Below, piece after piece: positions 20,444-30,439 of a DNA stretch of 64,000 nucleotides. Both the position numbers and the translations under genes were made by a program. The DNA is from Coxiella endosymbiont of Amblyomma sculptum (GTDB taxonomy: Bacteria; Pseudomonadota; Gammaproteobacteria; Coxiellales; Coxiellaceae). Where the stretch lies: assembly GCF_009883795.1 (NCBI RefSeq), contig NZ_CP033868.1, positions 493,501 to 557,500 of the forward strand. Reading direction: 5' to 3'. The notes beneath the pieces were generated by a model, which saw only the letters and a list, made by a program, of their open reading frames with translations, searched no databases and was not told where the DNA came from. Position 1 is the first letter of the stretch; every line of letters starts with the position of its first letter.

Positions 20444-22473
20444 TTCCTAACACCGACACAATAAAACCATACACACAACGAGAAACATATAATAATTCCT
20501 AGTGCACTCGTTATCCGAGATAATCCGGGGGTTGTCGCCAATGCCAATACATCTGAATTACCTACAATGGCAAACGGAACCGCTAAAATTACTCCTACCA
20601 AAGCACTACCGGCTACTGTACCACAAGCCGCTAACATTCCGTTTTGATTGAAAGAAGGTTGCGGATCTTCGATTCCTTCCAGGGGAGGGATTTTTTTCAT
20701 TTTCCAAGGTTTTTTAACCAAAAAATTTATGAATCCACCGATAACTACAGGAGTGATTACTTCTGGAGGTAAGTAAATACCTAATCCAAACGCCAAAGCG
20801 GGCAATCGGAAATGGAATTTTCTCAGAACGGTGTCAATCATAATGACTATTATAGCTACTATCCCGCCTAAAATAACCATTCCCCAATCGAGATGGTGAT
20901 CCAATACTCCTTGAGAGACTACAGCCATTAAATCCGCTTGTGGTGCCGCTAACATTTGAGACGGATCCATTCCTGAATGTGGATACACACCGCCGATACC
21001 ATAAGCATTAAACAAAAGTTGCAGTACTGGTCCGATGATAAACGCTGAAACGCTAACACCAACAGCCATCATTAGTTGTTGCTTCCAAGGTGTAGCGCCT
21101 ATCATTTTGCCTGCTTTGAGATCTTGAATATTTTCTCCTGCAATTGATCCAATACCAGCGAGAATAGCAGTGATTACAATAACTGCAGAAGCAATATAAT
21201 GAGCTTGTGTTGTCCCCTGAACTTCAAACATTGTTGAAAACAAAAACGAAAGCAACAGTATAGCGGTGATCAAAAGACCGGACAAAGGGTTGTTGCTTGA
21301 TCCGACCAATCCACAACAATAGCCAGATATAGTTGCTAAAAGAAATCCGATGATTATTACGTAAACAACCGAGACAAAAGAGACGATCCATAAAAAAAGA
21401 GTAGTTGCTACAATACAAGAGTGATGCAAATAATAGAAAGTGTAGAAAAATAAGGAAAAAGACAAAATTAATACGCTGATAACGATTCGAGAAGATGAGA
21501 TGTCTGTTTCAGTTCGTGAGCAATTTCTTGTGGTTTTTCCCAATCCTTCTCGCCGAGAATTGACTAGAGAAAATCGAATTTTTCTTGCCACCAATTTCAG
21601 TAAAAGAAACAATGTCCATATTCCACCGATGAGCATTGTCCCTACACCGACAAAACGCAAATGCGCATTCCACAATTGAGTGGCCGCATTGTACGCTGAA
21701 TTTGTATTAACAGGCAACCCATAATGTAGACCAATGAAAGGTAATAAGATCAACCATCCTACAATGGATCCGGAAAATAGACTCACTGCCACTTCTAGAC
21801 CAACGATAAATCCTGTAGCCAGCACAGCGGGAGTGGATCCTATTGAAAAACCAAAAATAGTTCTTTTTCCTACAAACGTCCACATTTGTAAACTATCAGA
21901 AACAACTTTTAGCCCCATTTGCGCAAAAGTTACAAGACCGCCAACCAAACCTCCTTGAACCAACAGCTTCATACCGGATTTTCTTTGAATACTCATTTTA
22001 AGAAGATTTCCTATGGCTGTCCCTTCGGGAAAGGGTAGAATAGGAAGGTTCAGTATGACTTTACGCAAAGGAACGGAAAATAAAACTCCTAACAGCCCTC
22101 CTATCAGGGTAATAACGGAAATTTCCCAATAGGGGAAATTTTTCCAAATTCGAAAGAAAATCATAGCTGGCAGAACGAATGCTATAGCGGCGGCACTGCC
22201 TTCTCCCGCAGAAGCTGCTGTTTGAATTAAATTGCTTTCCAAAACATTGTGGTTTTTAAATAACCTCAAAATTCCCAGCGACAACACTGATGCGGGTATT
22301 GAAGCAGAAATAGTAGTTCCTACTTTTAGGGCAAGATAGGCATTCGCTGCCGATAAAAGAATGGCCAGCAGAATGGAAAGTACTACAGACTTAAAAGTGA
22401 ATTCTGGCAATTTGGTAGAATCCGGGATTAACGGTGTGTTTTCTCTGTTTAAATGCATTTTCCATCTTTCCAT
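20440..22473 (-). CDS. OPT-family oligopeptide transporter
   Basis: 677-residue inner-membrane protein with about 14-16 hydrophobic segments. The N-terminal PEFTFKSVVLSILLAILLSA, AYLALKVGTTISASIPASV and GEGSAAAIAF patterns, plus GIGSIAGENIQDLKAGKMIG and GLGIYLPPEVITPVVIGG, are those of bacterial OPT/YSL proteins, which import small peptides or metal chelates. ATG 22473 is the far start; ATG 22458, with GGAAAGATGG upstream, is an alternative 5 codons in. Substrate not deducible. Coupling to iscS could mean supply of cysteine or peptide sulfur, which is speculation. Confidence 0.88.
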   Translation of the reverse strand: MERWKMHLNRENTPLIPDSTKLPEFTFKSVVLSILLAILLSAANAYLALKVGTTISASIPASVLSLGILRLFKNHNVLESNLIQTAASAGEGSAAAIAFVLPAMIFFRIWKNFPYWEISVITLIGGLLGVLFSVPLRKVILNLPILPFPEGTAIGNLLKMSIQRKSGMKLLVQGGLVGGLVTFAQMGLKVVSDSLQMWTFVGKRTIFGFSIGSTPAVLATGFIVGLEVAVSLFSGSIVGWLILLPFIGLHYGLPVNTNSAYNAATQLWNAHLRFVGVGTMLIGGIWTLFLLLKLVARKIRFSLVNSRREGLGKTTRNCSRTETDISSSRIVISVLILSFSLFFYTFYYLHHSCIVATTLFLWIVSFVSVVYVIIIGFLLATISGYCCGLVGSSNNPLSGLLITAILLLSFLFSTMFEVQGTTQAHYIASAVIVITAILAGIGSIAGENIQDLKAGKMIGATPWKQQLMMAVGVSVSAFIIGPVLQLLFNAYGIGGVYPHSGMDPSQMLAAPQADLMAVVSQGVLDHHLDWGMVILGGIVAIIVIMIDTVLRKFHFRLPALAFGLGIYLPPEVITPVVIGGFINFLVKKPWKMKKIPPLEGIEDPQPSFNQNGMLAACGTVAGSALVGVILAVPFAIVGNSDVLALATTPGLSRITSALGIIICFSLCVWFYCVGVRK

Positions 22474-22757
22474 GTAGTAGCAGTAAGAGAAATGTTATCA
22501 GTAATTTCCCTACGTATAAATAGTAATAGTGTTTGGTACGCGCCACAAAATATCAGTTTTTACGGAAATCCTTATCTACCAAACCGTTACGTTTGTTACG
22601 AATAATTTAAGTATTGGTAAAACGGTGTCTATCGAAATTCGACGTCGTAAAATCGATTCGAGTTTCTAAAAAACCACAAAAAAACTAATTCGTAAAGTAA
22701 ATCACATATTTCTACGAGTTCTGAGTTATAATTCGAAGATTTCCTCATGGAGTCGTC

Positions 22758-23543
22758 ATGTACCCAATGCTCAATACTGCTATTCAAGCTGCTCGTAACG
22801 CAGCGCGCATTATTGTCCGTTTTGTGGACAGAATTGATGTTCTTGATATCAAAGAGAAAAATCAAAACGATTTTGTTACTCAAGTGGATCAACTGTCTGA
22901 ACAAGAGATTATTCAAACCATTCGTAGAGCCTATCCGGATCATACTATATTGGCCGAAGAATCGGGTTTACATAAGTCTCGAGATGACTTTATCTGGATT
23001 GTTGATCCGTTAGATGGCACCACCAACTTTATCCATGGTTTCCCTCAAATAGCGATATCTATTGCTTTAAAATATCGCGAAAAATTGGTGATAGCTGTCG
23101 TATATGATCCTCTCTATCAAGAATTATTCACAGCTGTTCGAGGTAGCGGTGCTCAATTGAACAATCGTAAAATTAGGGTTAGTACTTGCGCAAAAATAAA
23201 TGAAGCGCTTATTGGAGCCAGTTTCCCTTTTAAAGAGCAAGCGCTTTTGCAAACGTATATTAAATCTTTTAAAGCCATTTTACCTAAAGCCGTTGGAATT
23301 CGTCGTTCAGGTTCGGCGGCTTTAGACTTGGCTTATGTAGCCTCTGGACGGCTGGACGGTTGTTGGGAAATAGGACTAAAACCATGGGATATGGCTGCGG
23401 GTGTTTTACTCGTTGTGGAATCAGGTGGTTTTATAGGTGACCTTCGAGGAAAAGAAAATTATATGGAAGGTGGAAATGTTGTTGCTGGAAACAACAAAAT
23501 TTATAAATCTTTACTGAAGCTGATTGCACACTCAAAGAATTGA
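22758..23543 (+). CDS. suhB: Inositol-1-monophosphatase (SuhB)
   Basis: Mg-dependent phosphatase; in E. coli it also joins the rRNA antitermination complex. 261 residues, full length. Metal-site motifs LAEESG, WIVDPLDGTTNFIHGFP and WDMAAGVLLVVESGGF are intact, as is RRSGSAALDLAYVASGRLDG. TATAAT at 22730-22735 may be its -10 box. Convergent with secF 140 bases away. Confidence 0.94.
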   Translation: MYPMLNTAIQAARNAARIIVRFVDRIDVLDIKEKNQNDFVTQVDQLSEQEIIQTIRRAYPDHTILAEESGLHKSRDDFIWIVDPLDGTTNFIHGFPQIAISIALKYREKLVIAVVYDPLYQELFTAVRGSGAQLNNRKIRVSTCAKINEALIGASFPFKEQALLQTYIKSFKAILPKAVGIRRSGSAALDLAYVASGRLDGCWEIGLKPWDMAAGVLLVVESGGFIGDLRGKENYMEGGNVVAGNNKIYKSLLKLIAHSKN

Positions 23544-23683
23544 AAGACGTAGAGCGAAATTTTCTTTTTTTAATGCACAAAATTAATTCTCTTACAAAAA
23601 TTTCTTTTGCAGAGTCTTATAAAATTTCCTCAAGACTAACAAGAGCTAAAGGGATAAGAAAAAAATCAAAAGTATAAAGAACA

Positions 23684-24592
23684 TTATTCTTCGATCCTTG
23701 TAATAGGACAGATAGGGCGTTGGTTAAAACCAAAAGTAATTACAGCCAGAGAACTGGCTATGTAGATAGATGAATAAGTACCTGTAATAATTCCAATAAT
23801 TAAAGCCAGAGAAAAAGGTCGTAGTACAGTGTTCTCGCTACAAACAAATAATACTATAACAACAATCAATGTTAATCCTGAAATTATCATAGTTCTGGAA
23901 AAAACTTGGTTGACAGACAAATCCACAACTTCCATCGGAGTTCTGCAAAAGTCCTTCTGCAAATTTTCGCGAATTCGATCAAAAACTACGATGGTGTCAT
24001 TAAGAGAATAGCCTATGACTGTCAAAATTGCTGCTAGTACAACCAAATTGAATTCTAAATGAAAAAAAGAGAAAATTCCTAAAATCAGTATTGGGTCGTG
24101 AATCAAAGCAACGAAGGCGCCTACGGCAAAACGAAGATCGAATCGTACGATAATATAGATCGCTGTGGAAATTAAAGACGCAATGATCGCCAGACCCCCA
24201 TATTCCAACGATTTCTGATTCACTTGGGGGCCAATGTAGTCCACCGAATCTATAGTACCTTCTAATATTACTTGCATTAATTTCTTTTTGATCTGCTCTT
24301 GCGTAAGGGTTTTATGTGACGCTACCCGAACTAGAATATGATGAGCATCATAAACCCGAACTACAGCTCGAGGAAAACCTTGATCTAATAAGTTTTTTCG
24401 AATCACAGCCGTATTAATTGGATGTACAAAGCTTGCTTCAATTTGTGTGCCCCCTGAAAAATCCAATCCTAAATTTAATCCATAGACGAAAAGAGAGGCA
24501 ATAGAAGCCACAAAAACGAAGATGGACAGAATACCCGCCCATTTACGTTGACGCATAAACGGAATCCCAATGTTGTTTTTGAAAAATTCCAT
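23684..24592 (-). CDS. secF: Protein translocase subunit SecF
   Basis: Six-span inner-membrane subunit that with SecD uses the proton gradient to aid late stages of Sec export. 302 residues. First membrane segment, then GLNLGLDFSGGTQIEASF (the SecF/SecD D1 motif), and later VIGYSLNDTIVVFDRIREN with the conserved Asp, and RTMIISGLTLIVV. Begins 13 bases after secD on the same strand; third gene of yajC-secD-secF. Confidence 0.95.
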   Translation of the reverse strand: MEFFKNNIGIPFMRQRKWAGILSIFVFVASIASLFVYGLNLGLDFSGGTQIEASFVHPINTAVIRKNLLDQGFPRAVVRVYDAHHILVRVASHKTLTQEQIKKKLMQVILEGTIDSVDYIGPQVNQKSLEYGGLAIIASLISTAIYIIVRFDLRFAVGAFVALIHDPILILGIFSFFHLEFNLVVLAAILTVIGYSLNDTIVVFDRIRENLQKDFCRTPMEVVDLSVNQVFSRTMIISGLTLIVVIVLFVCSENTVLRPFSLALIIGIITGTYSSIYIASSLAVITFGFNQRPICPITRIEE

Positions 24593-24605
24593 TAACGTTT
24601 AAAAA

Positions 24606-26480
24606 TCATTTGGTAGTACTACTCCCAATAGATAATTGAGAAACACTACGTTTCTTATAAATTAAATTGACAACTGTACGAGTAAAAAAAATTGCCGTTA
24701 GCATGGAGGAAAGAATTCCGATTGTAGTGGTAACCGCAAATCCTTGAACAGACCCTGAAGCTAGACTGAACAAGACGACCATTACGATCAATGTCGCCAC
24801 ATTGGCATCAACAATGCTGGCAAAAGCTCGATCATAACCTATTTTAATACTCCTCACAGGAGAAATTCCATTGCGGAGTTCTTCTCGGATGCGTTCGTTA
24901 ATCAATACATTGGCGTCTAAAGATATTCCTATAGTCAATGCAATTCCAGCAACACCCGGTAGTGTTAGTGTCGCTCCTAAAATCGACAAAGTCGCAACAA
25001 TCAGAACGATATTTAATCCCAACGCAATATCTGCAATAATTCCGAATACTCGATAGTAAAATGCCATAAAAAAAGTCGTTAATAACGCGTTAATTTCTAC
25101 AGAGATTGTGCCAACATGGATATTTTCTTGTCCAAGACTTGGACCAATCACTTTTTCTTGGATAAAATCTATCGGCACAGGATAAGCGCCGGAACGCAGT
25201 AGTAATGCTAAATTCTTAGCGTACTCTGAGTCGGAAAGATTGGTGATTTGAAAATTGTTTCCCAAAGCTGTCTGTATGGTCGCTATATTGATTATCTTTT
25301 CTGTTTGATGATGTTGTACAATCGTTTTTCCATTTTTCAGATGGTGACAAATGGTTTGAGTTTCCGTGTATACCACTGCTATTGGTTTTCCTATATTTTT
25401 CCCGGTGATTTGATTAAAAGAAGCCGCTTCATTTCCGTGCACTCGTACTTGTACAATCGGTCGCCCATCTTCTCCAAAGGTACTGACAGCGCTAGAAATT
25501 GAAGTGCCTTTTAAAATTATCTCTCGCTTCAATAAGACAGGTTCTCTTTTGTACACATATAATTTTGAATCAATAGGTACTATCCCGATTCTCGCAATTT
25601 TTTTGGCGTCGTTTTTTGTATCTACTAGACGCAGACAGATTGAAGCTACTTTTCCAATGATATCTTTGGCTAGGGCAGTATCTTGAACACCCGGTAGATC
25701 GACGCTAATACGATTTTCTCCTTGTTGTTGTATTTCTGGTTCAGAAATACCAAGGTTGTTGATTCGAATCCGCAGAATAGAAATTATTTGATCAACAGTA
25801 TTTTTTCGAATTTGATATACCAATTCCTTCGAAGGAAGGCCCTCAATCCCAAGCCTATGAATTTTGACAAATCGGTATTTCTCAAATTTTCTTCGTAACA
25901 AATTTATTCCGTGTTTCTGTTCCTTCAAGTTATGGAAACAAATGATGATATTTTGCGGATTGCTACTTTTTGCAGAATTGCAACGAATCGTTTTACAAAG
26001 TACAGCGATCATATCACGAACGTCTCTGTTTTCTTGCGCTTTAACCATAGCGTCGACACTAATATTTAGCAAAAAATGAATGCCACCTCGAAGGTCCAAT
26101 CCCAGTCGCATTGGTTTTGCGCCGATTTCTTGAAGCCATTTTGGAGTACGAGGCGCCAGGTTCAATGAAACCGAATAATCTGCACCGATTGATTTTTGAA
26201 TAACATCTTGCGCTCTAAGTTGCGTCTCTGTATCGGGAAATCGTACTAAAATTGTATTCGCAGATCGCTGAAAGGATTTACACGCGATTCTTTGAGTTAG
26301 CAAAATCAGTGCGATCTGTCTTTCTACAACATTAAATACAAGAGGAGGGGTTCCTTCTTTCTTTGAAATTTGAATGGCCGGATCTTCTCCATATACATTA
26401 GGCAACGCATACAGAATACTTCCTAAAATCAACAATACAAGAAAAACACAACGCCATAGAAGACGATGACATCGAACCAT
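24606..26480 (-). CDS. secD: Protein translocase subunit SecD
   Basis: 624 residues; the partner of SecF, with a large periplasmic domain between the first and second membrane segments. Motifs are LGLDLRGGIHFLLNI in the first periplasmic region, RINNLGISEPEIQQQGENRISVDLPGV (in pieces), ALLLRSGAYPVPIDFIQEK, and the membrane motif GIALTIGISLDANVLINERIREE, where the conserved Asp lies. Ends with TTIGILSSMLTAIFFTR. Operon with yajC (25 bases upstream) and secF. Confidence 0.95.
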   Translation of the reverse strand: MVRCHRLLWRCVFLVLLILGSILYALPNVYGEDPAIQISKKEGTPPLVFNVVERQIALILLTQRIACKSFQRSANTILVRFPDTETQLRAQDVIQKSIGADYSVSLNLAPRTPKWLQEIGAKPMRLGLDLRGGIHFLLNISVDAMVKAQENRDVRDMIAVLCKTIRCNSAKSSNPQNIIICFHNLKEQKHGINLLRRKFEKYRFVKIHRLGIEGLPSKELVYQIRKNTVDQIISILRIRINNLGISEPEIQQQGENRISVDLPGVQDTALAKDIIGKVASICLRLVDTKNDAKKIARIGIVPIDSKLYVYKREPVLLKREIILKGTSISSAVSTFGEDGRPIVQVRVHGNEAASFNQITGKNIGKPIAVVYTETQTICHHLKNGKTIVQHHQTEKIINIATIQTALGNNFQITNLSDSEYAKNLALLLRSGAYPVPIDFIQEKVIGPSLGQENIHVGTISVEINALLTTFFMAFYYRVFGIIADIALGLNIVLIVATLSILGATLTLPGVAGIALTIGISLDANVLINERIREELRNGISPVRSIKIGYDRAFASIVDANVATLIVMVVLFSLASGSVQGFAVTTTIGILSSMLTAIFFTRTVVNLIYKKRSVSQLSIGSSTTK

Positions 26481-26504
26481 AAAATACCATTAAAATTTTC
26501 GAAT

Positions 26505-26870
26505 TTACATCTTTGACATCGAGTCGATGGTGTCTTTAGGCAAGACTGAGGCAATTGATCCTTTTTGTACAGTAATTTCTATATTTTTTGCTATTTCGAG
26601 TATCACAACGTTTCCTTTCAATCGCGTCACTCTACCTAAAATACCACCGGTTGTCACAACTTCATCTCTAGGAGCAATCTTCTCTAACAATTGTTTGTGC
26701 TCTTTCGCCCGCTTAGCTTGAGGTCGAATTAATAGAAGATAAAAAATTAGAATCAACAAAAGAGGTAACCACAGCATAGACCAAAAACTTGTAGGGCGAG
26801 AAGGCTGTGGATCGGAAACTGACGACATCGCATAGATCGCATCAACACCCAATAGATTTGCAAAATTCAT
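26505..26870 (-). CDS. yajC: Preprotein translocase subunit YajC
   Basis: 121-residue single-span inner-membrane protein that associates with SecDF. One membrane segment MLWLPLLLILIFYLLLIRP, then QAKRAKEHKQLLEKIAPRDEVVTTGGILGRV, the YajC family signature. First gene of the yajC-secDF operon. In E. coli and many relatives tgt and queA precede yajC; here they are absent and mnmA lies divergently 161 bases away. Confidence 0.95.
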   Translation of the reverse strand: MNFANLLGVDAIYAMSSVSDPQPSRPTSFWSMLWLPLLLILIFYLLLIRPQAKRAKEHKQLLEKIAPRDEVVTTGGILGRVTRLKGNVVILEIAKNIEITVQKGSIASVLPKDTIDSMSKM

Positions 26871-27031
26871 AAATAGCTTTTCCTTATATCCTTAAAAAAG
26901 ATTAAGATTGAGTTTATTAGAAAAATGTTTTAATGTACCTGTTTCGCATCAAAGACGCAAATTTCCATCTAGGAAAAAGCAAACACTAGGACGATGATAT
27001 CTCAATTTTTCTTTACGGCTCCACGAGGATT

Positions 27032-28123
27032 TTGTTAAATTTCAAGAAAAATCAAACGGTTGCTGTAGGTCTGTCAGGAGGTGTCGACTCTTCTGTGGCC
27101 GCATTCTTTCTGAAAAAATCCGGGTATAAAATTTTTGGACTCTTCGTACAAAATTGGGAAACTGATGCGGAAGATTCGTTTTGTACGAACATAAAGGATT
27201 TAAATGACGCCAAATCTGTTGCCGATTATATCGGAATTCGTTTTTATACAGTCAATTTTAGCAGAGAATATTGGGGCAATGTTTTTCAATTTTGCTTGGA
27301 CGAATTTTCTAAAGGAAGAACACCAAATCCCGATGTTTTGTGTAATCGAGAGATTAAATTCAAGTGTTTGCTCGAATACGCTAGAAAGCTAGGTGCAGAT
27401 TATCTCGCTACAGGTCACTATGCGCGCTTAAAAGAAGAAAATGGTTTTTTTAAATTGTTAAAAGCCTACGATGAAAATAAAGATCAAACTTATTTTTTAT
27501 ATCTTCTGAATCAGTACCAACTGGCTCATGTTTTGTTTCCGTTAGGAAATTACCAAAAATCCGATGTTCGTACAATAGCAAAAAAATTCGGTATGATTAC
27601 TCACGCAAAAAAAGACAGCACCGGAATTTGTCTTGTTGGTAAGAAAAAATTTAAAGAATTTCTCAGTGAATTTTTTCTAGTACGTCCTGGAAATATAGAA
27701 ACACCAGAAGGTACAATTATAGGTAAGCACTACGGTATTACGTTTTACACCCGCGGACAACGTAAAGGACTTTGCGTTGGAGGACGCTCTGGTAGCGAAA
27801 AAAAGCCTTGGTATGTTATTGACAAAGACACCAGAAGAAACGTATTGGTTGTCGGTCAAGGACGCGATCATCCTCTTCTGTATACTACAGAACTTACTTG
27901 TTCCGATGTACATTGGATTCAGGGTACTCCACCTGCATTACCCTTTCTTTGCAAGGCCAAAATAAGATATCGTCAGACGGACCAATCGTGTATTGTTTCG
28001 CTGCTTACCGACAATCTCTATCGAGCAAGATTTAAAAATCCACAGCGAGCGATAACTCCCGGTCAATCTGTAGTCTTTTACTCAGAAGACCAATGCTTAG
28101 GAGGGGGGACTATCGTCGAGTAA
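27032..28123 (+). CDS. mnmA: tRNA-specific 2-thiouridylase MnmA
   Basis: Thiolates U34 of tRNA-Lys, -Glu and -Gln using sulfur originally from IscS. 363 residues. PP-loop [10 protein letters not shown] at residues 13-22, first catalytic Cys104 in [12 protein letters not shown], and second Cys200 in DSTGICLVG, where most homologues have GICF. Also LATGHYARL and DQTYFLYLL. No in-frame ATG is available; TTG 27032 is the only plausible start and its GAGG (27025-27028) is very close, so initiation may be weak. Starts divergently from yajC. Confidence 0.92.
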   Translation: MLNFKKNQTVAVGLSGGVDSSVAAFFLKKSGYKIFGLFVQNWETDAEDSFCTNIKDLNDAKSVADYIGIRFYTVNFSREYWGNVFQFCLDEFSKGRTPNPDVLCNREIKFKCLLEYARKLGADYLATGHYARLKEENGFFKLLKAYDENKDQTYFLYLLNQYQLAHVLFPLGNYQKSDVRTIAKKFGMITHAKKDSTGICLVGKKKFKEFLSEFFLVRPGNIETPEGTIIGKHYGITFYTRGQRKGLCVGGRSGSEKKPWYVIDKDTRRNVLVVGQGRDHPLLYTTELTCSDVHWIQGTPPALPFLCKAKIRYRQTDQSCIVSLLTDNLYRARFKNPQRAITPGQSVVFYSEDQCLGGGTIVE

Positions 28124-28315
28124 TGAATAACCAAAATTTGAAACCAATACACCGCGCAACGCCTTTCTAAAGAATGAACCGGTCATTGTATGTGCTAGAA
28201 ACATTCTTTTTTCTTTTCAAAAATCCTTGTTTTTCAGATTTAAGTTAATCTCAAAAGAAGTGTTTTTTAAAGAACATGAAAATAAGAAATTAATGAGGGA
28301 GCTTACAAATTTTGT

Positions 28316-28390
28316 AACGCCCGGAGGGATTCGAACCCTCGACTTCCTGGTTCGAAGCCAGGTACTCTATCCAAACTGAGCTACGGGCGC
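28316..28390 (-). tRNA. tRNA-Arg(TCG)
   Basis: Cloverleaf with anticodon stem CCTGG/CCAGG and loop CTTCGAA, giving TCG. The body is the same, base for base, as the tRNA-Arg(ACG) at 30440-30514 except for the first anticodon base and the acceptor end. The acceptor 5' strand GCGCCCG meets CGGGCGT, a G1-U72 wobble, and the discriminator is T instead of the G of its twin. Arginyl-tRNA synthetases usually need A73 or G73, so charging efficiency is doubtful. CCA not encoded. Confidence 0.85.
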
Positions 28391-28593
28391 TTAAAGGGAA
28401 AATATCCTATCACACCTTTTGGTGGGAGCGTAAGAACTAAATGCATTTGTTTATTGTCTGTTTTTCTAATTTCTACAAATCATCTTGCAAATCATCTTTT
28501 TCGTTAATAAAATTGGAGCTGTTCGTTTTCTGTTTAAACGCTAATTGATTCGCTGCTCTGCTTATTTCTGACTTAGTAAGGTAGTCCTTTGTT

Positions 28594-29781
28594 ATGACGT
28601 CCTTTTCTGTCCGTAAAACTGTATGGTCTTTAACACCTATGGTAATAGCGTTAGCTCTGGCGATGGATATCTATATACCAGCTGTTCCTAGTATGTCGTT
28701 GTTATTTCACGTTTCTCCTGGAGAAATGCAGCTTACTTTGAGTCTTTTTATGCTTGCTTGCAGTGTCACCCAGCTTATTATTGGTCCTTTATCTGATCAA
28801 TATGGACGTCGACCAATCGGTATTGTTTCCATCGCAATTTTTGCGCTGGGCTCATTTCTTTGTGCAAATTCTACATCAACAATACAACTGATTTTGTATC
28901 GTGTTGTGCAAGCTGTTGGATCGGTGGGAATGCTTGTTGTAAGTTTTGCTACTATTCGTGATCTTTATCACGGAGAAAAAAGCGGAAAGACTTATAGTTA
29001 TTTGAACGGTATTATTGCACTTTCTCCCATGTTTGCTCCGTCTCTAGGAAGTTATTTAGACATCCATTTTGGATGGCAAGCTACGTTTCTTTTTTTATTA
29101 ATTACTTCCTTATGGGCTGTTTTAAGTGTTTTACTGGCTGTACCAGAATCGTTGCCTAAAAACAAACGCGTTCCATTAAATGTCCATACGTTCTGTGAAT
29201 ACAAAAGCATTTTTATTAATCAAATTTTTTTTACTTATACATTAGCTACCGCAATAGGTTTAAGTTACCTTTTTGTCTTTTGTTCGATTTCTCCTTATAT
29301 CATTATTCGATTGCTTAATATCTCTGAATCGTATTACGGATATTATTTTGCTTTTATGGGAGTCTCTTTTTTTATAGGAAGTTTGTTTTCAAGCTATTTT
29401 ATCGGAAAAATAGGTATATACGGAACTGTTGTTCTGGGATTTTGGATCTCGTTAATTGGAGGAATTATGATGATAATTTGGTATTTAAGCACAGGGCTGA
29501 CTATTAATAGTTTTATTTATCCGATGCTTTTAGTCGGTGTCGGAGGAACTTTTAGCTTAGGAGCTGGTGTTGGCGGCGCTATGGAACCTTTTGAAAGTAC
29601 GGCCGGTGCGGCAACTGCTTTAGGAGGGTCCTTTCGATGTTTATTTTCGGCTATCATCGGTACGATGATAGTTGCAAAAAACATTTCTTCCGTTTTGCCT
29701 TTGGCATTATCTGCTATTTTTTTCAGTACGATCGGATTGATCTTATTTTTAATCCGAAAAGAAACCCTTTCCCTTCCATAG
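28594..29781 (+). CDS. Bcr/CflA-family multidrug efflux MFS transporter
   Basis: 395 residues, 12 predicted membrane segments, inner-membrane proton antiporter. The first segment has the Bcr/CflA hallmark LAMDIYIPAVPSM, followed by the MFS motif A GPLSDQYGRRPIG and, in segment 5, GIIALSPMFAPSLGSYL (motif C-like). Members export bicyclomycin, chloramphenicol, sulfonamides or cysteine; the substrate here is unknown. Start ATG 28594. A strong terminator follows 40 bases after the stop. Confidence 0.9.
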   Translation: MTSFSVRKTVWSLTPMVIALALAMDIYIPAVPSMSLLFHVSPGEMQLTLSLFMLACSVTQLIIGPLSDQYGRRPIGIVSIAIFALGSFLCANSTSTIQLILYRVVQAVGSVGMLVVSFATIRDLYHGEKSGKTYSYLNGIIALSPMFAPSLGSYLDIHFGWQATFLFLLITSLWAVLSVLLAVPESLPKNKRVPLNVHTFCEYKSIFINQIFFTYTLATAIGLSYLFVFCSISPYIIIRLLNISESYYGYYFAFMGVSFFIGSLFSSYFIGKIGIYGTVVLGFWISLIGGIMMIIWYLSTGLTINSFIYPMLLVGVGGTFSLGAGVGGAMEPFESTAGAATALGGSFRCLFSAIIGTMIVAKNISSVLPLALSAIFFSTIGLILFLIRKETLSLP

Positions 29782-29820
29782 GGTTAAGTATTTTTTCCAA
29801 TATACAATACCGGCACAATC

Positions 29821-29856
29821 GGGAGCGAGGAACCTACCTCGCTTCCTTTCTTTTCG
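29821..29856 (+). terminator. Rho-independent terminator between convergent genes
   Basis: 10-bp stem (29821-29830 with 29837-29846; core GCGAGG/CCTCGC plus one G-T pair), 6-base loop AACCTA, T-rich tail TTCTTTTC. Serves the Bcr/CflA gene and, being nearly symmetric, could also act on the RRM gene on the other strand. Confidence 0.8.
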
Positions 29857-29884
29857 GACTCTTTTCGACTAAAAACTCATTAGG

Positions 29885-30199
29885 TCAATATCGAACCCTT
29901 CGACTGCCTATACCACCACTTTCTCGTCGGCGATTACTACTGTTGCCACTGTTGTTGTCACGCGCAATGTTAACACGAATTTTTCGGCCTTGTAGTTCAA
30001 TACCATTAGCAACCAATGCAGCTTGCGCTCCACTTTGGTTTGTATAAGTAATAAACGCAAATCCTTTAGAACGTCCTGTTTCGCGGTCTGTAATCAATCT
30101 GGTTTCTTCGATGTCTCCATATTGTCCAAAAAAAGATTGGAGATCATCAGTTGTCACATCGTATGACAAGCTTCCTACATAAACTTTACTCTGGTTCAT
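29885..30199 (-). CDS. RRM-domain RNA-binding protein
   Basis: 104 residues: one RNA-recognition motif with RNP2 KVYVGSL (residues 5-11) and RNP1 KGFAFITY (45-52), then an Arg/Gly/Asn/Ser-rich tail (RDNNSGNSSNRRRESGG). Small bacterial RRM proteins of this kind occur in cyanobacteria and several gammaproteobacteria and are often cold-induced; a function here is not established. Good ribosome-binding site AAAGGAAA before the ATG. The about 110-base leader holds a perfect palindrome TGCCAACTTGGCA (near 30297-30309) next to a TATAAT, a possible operator or RNA structure. Confidence 0.9.
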   Translation of the reverse strand: MNQSKVYVGSLSYDVTTDDLQSFFGQYGDIEETRLITDRETGRSKGFAFITYTNQSGAQAALVANGIELQGRKIRVNIARDNNSGNSSNRRRESGGIGSRRVRY

Positions 30200-30439
30200 C
30201 GTTATTTTCCTTTAGTTATTAAGAAACGAAACGCTTTTGCAAGAATGTTAGGAACGTCACACGGAGAGAAGCCCAAACGAATCTAGCTCGGCCCTGCCAA
30301 GTTGGCATTATACGATATAATTCTAAAAAAGGACATAAATATCACATGCAATAAGTGTTGCGCCTGTGTAGATAATTTTTGTTCATTTCAATCCGTATAT
30401 ACTCCGGATTTTCGCTGCAATTAGATAAAGCGAAAACAG

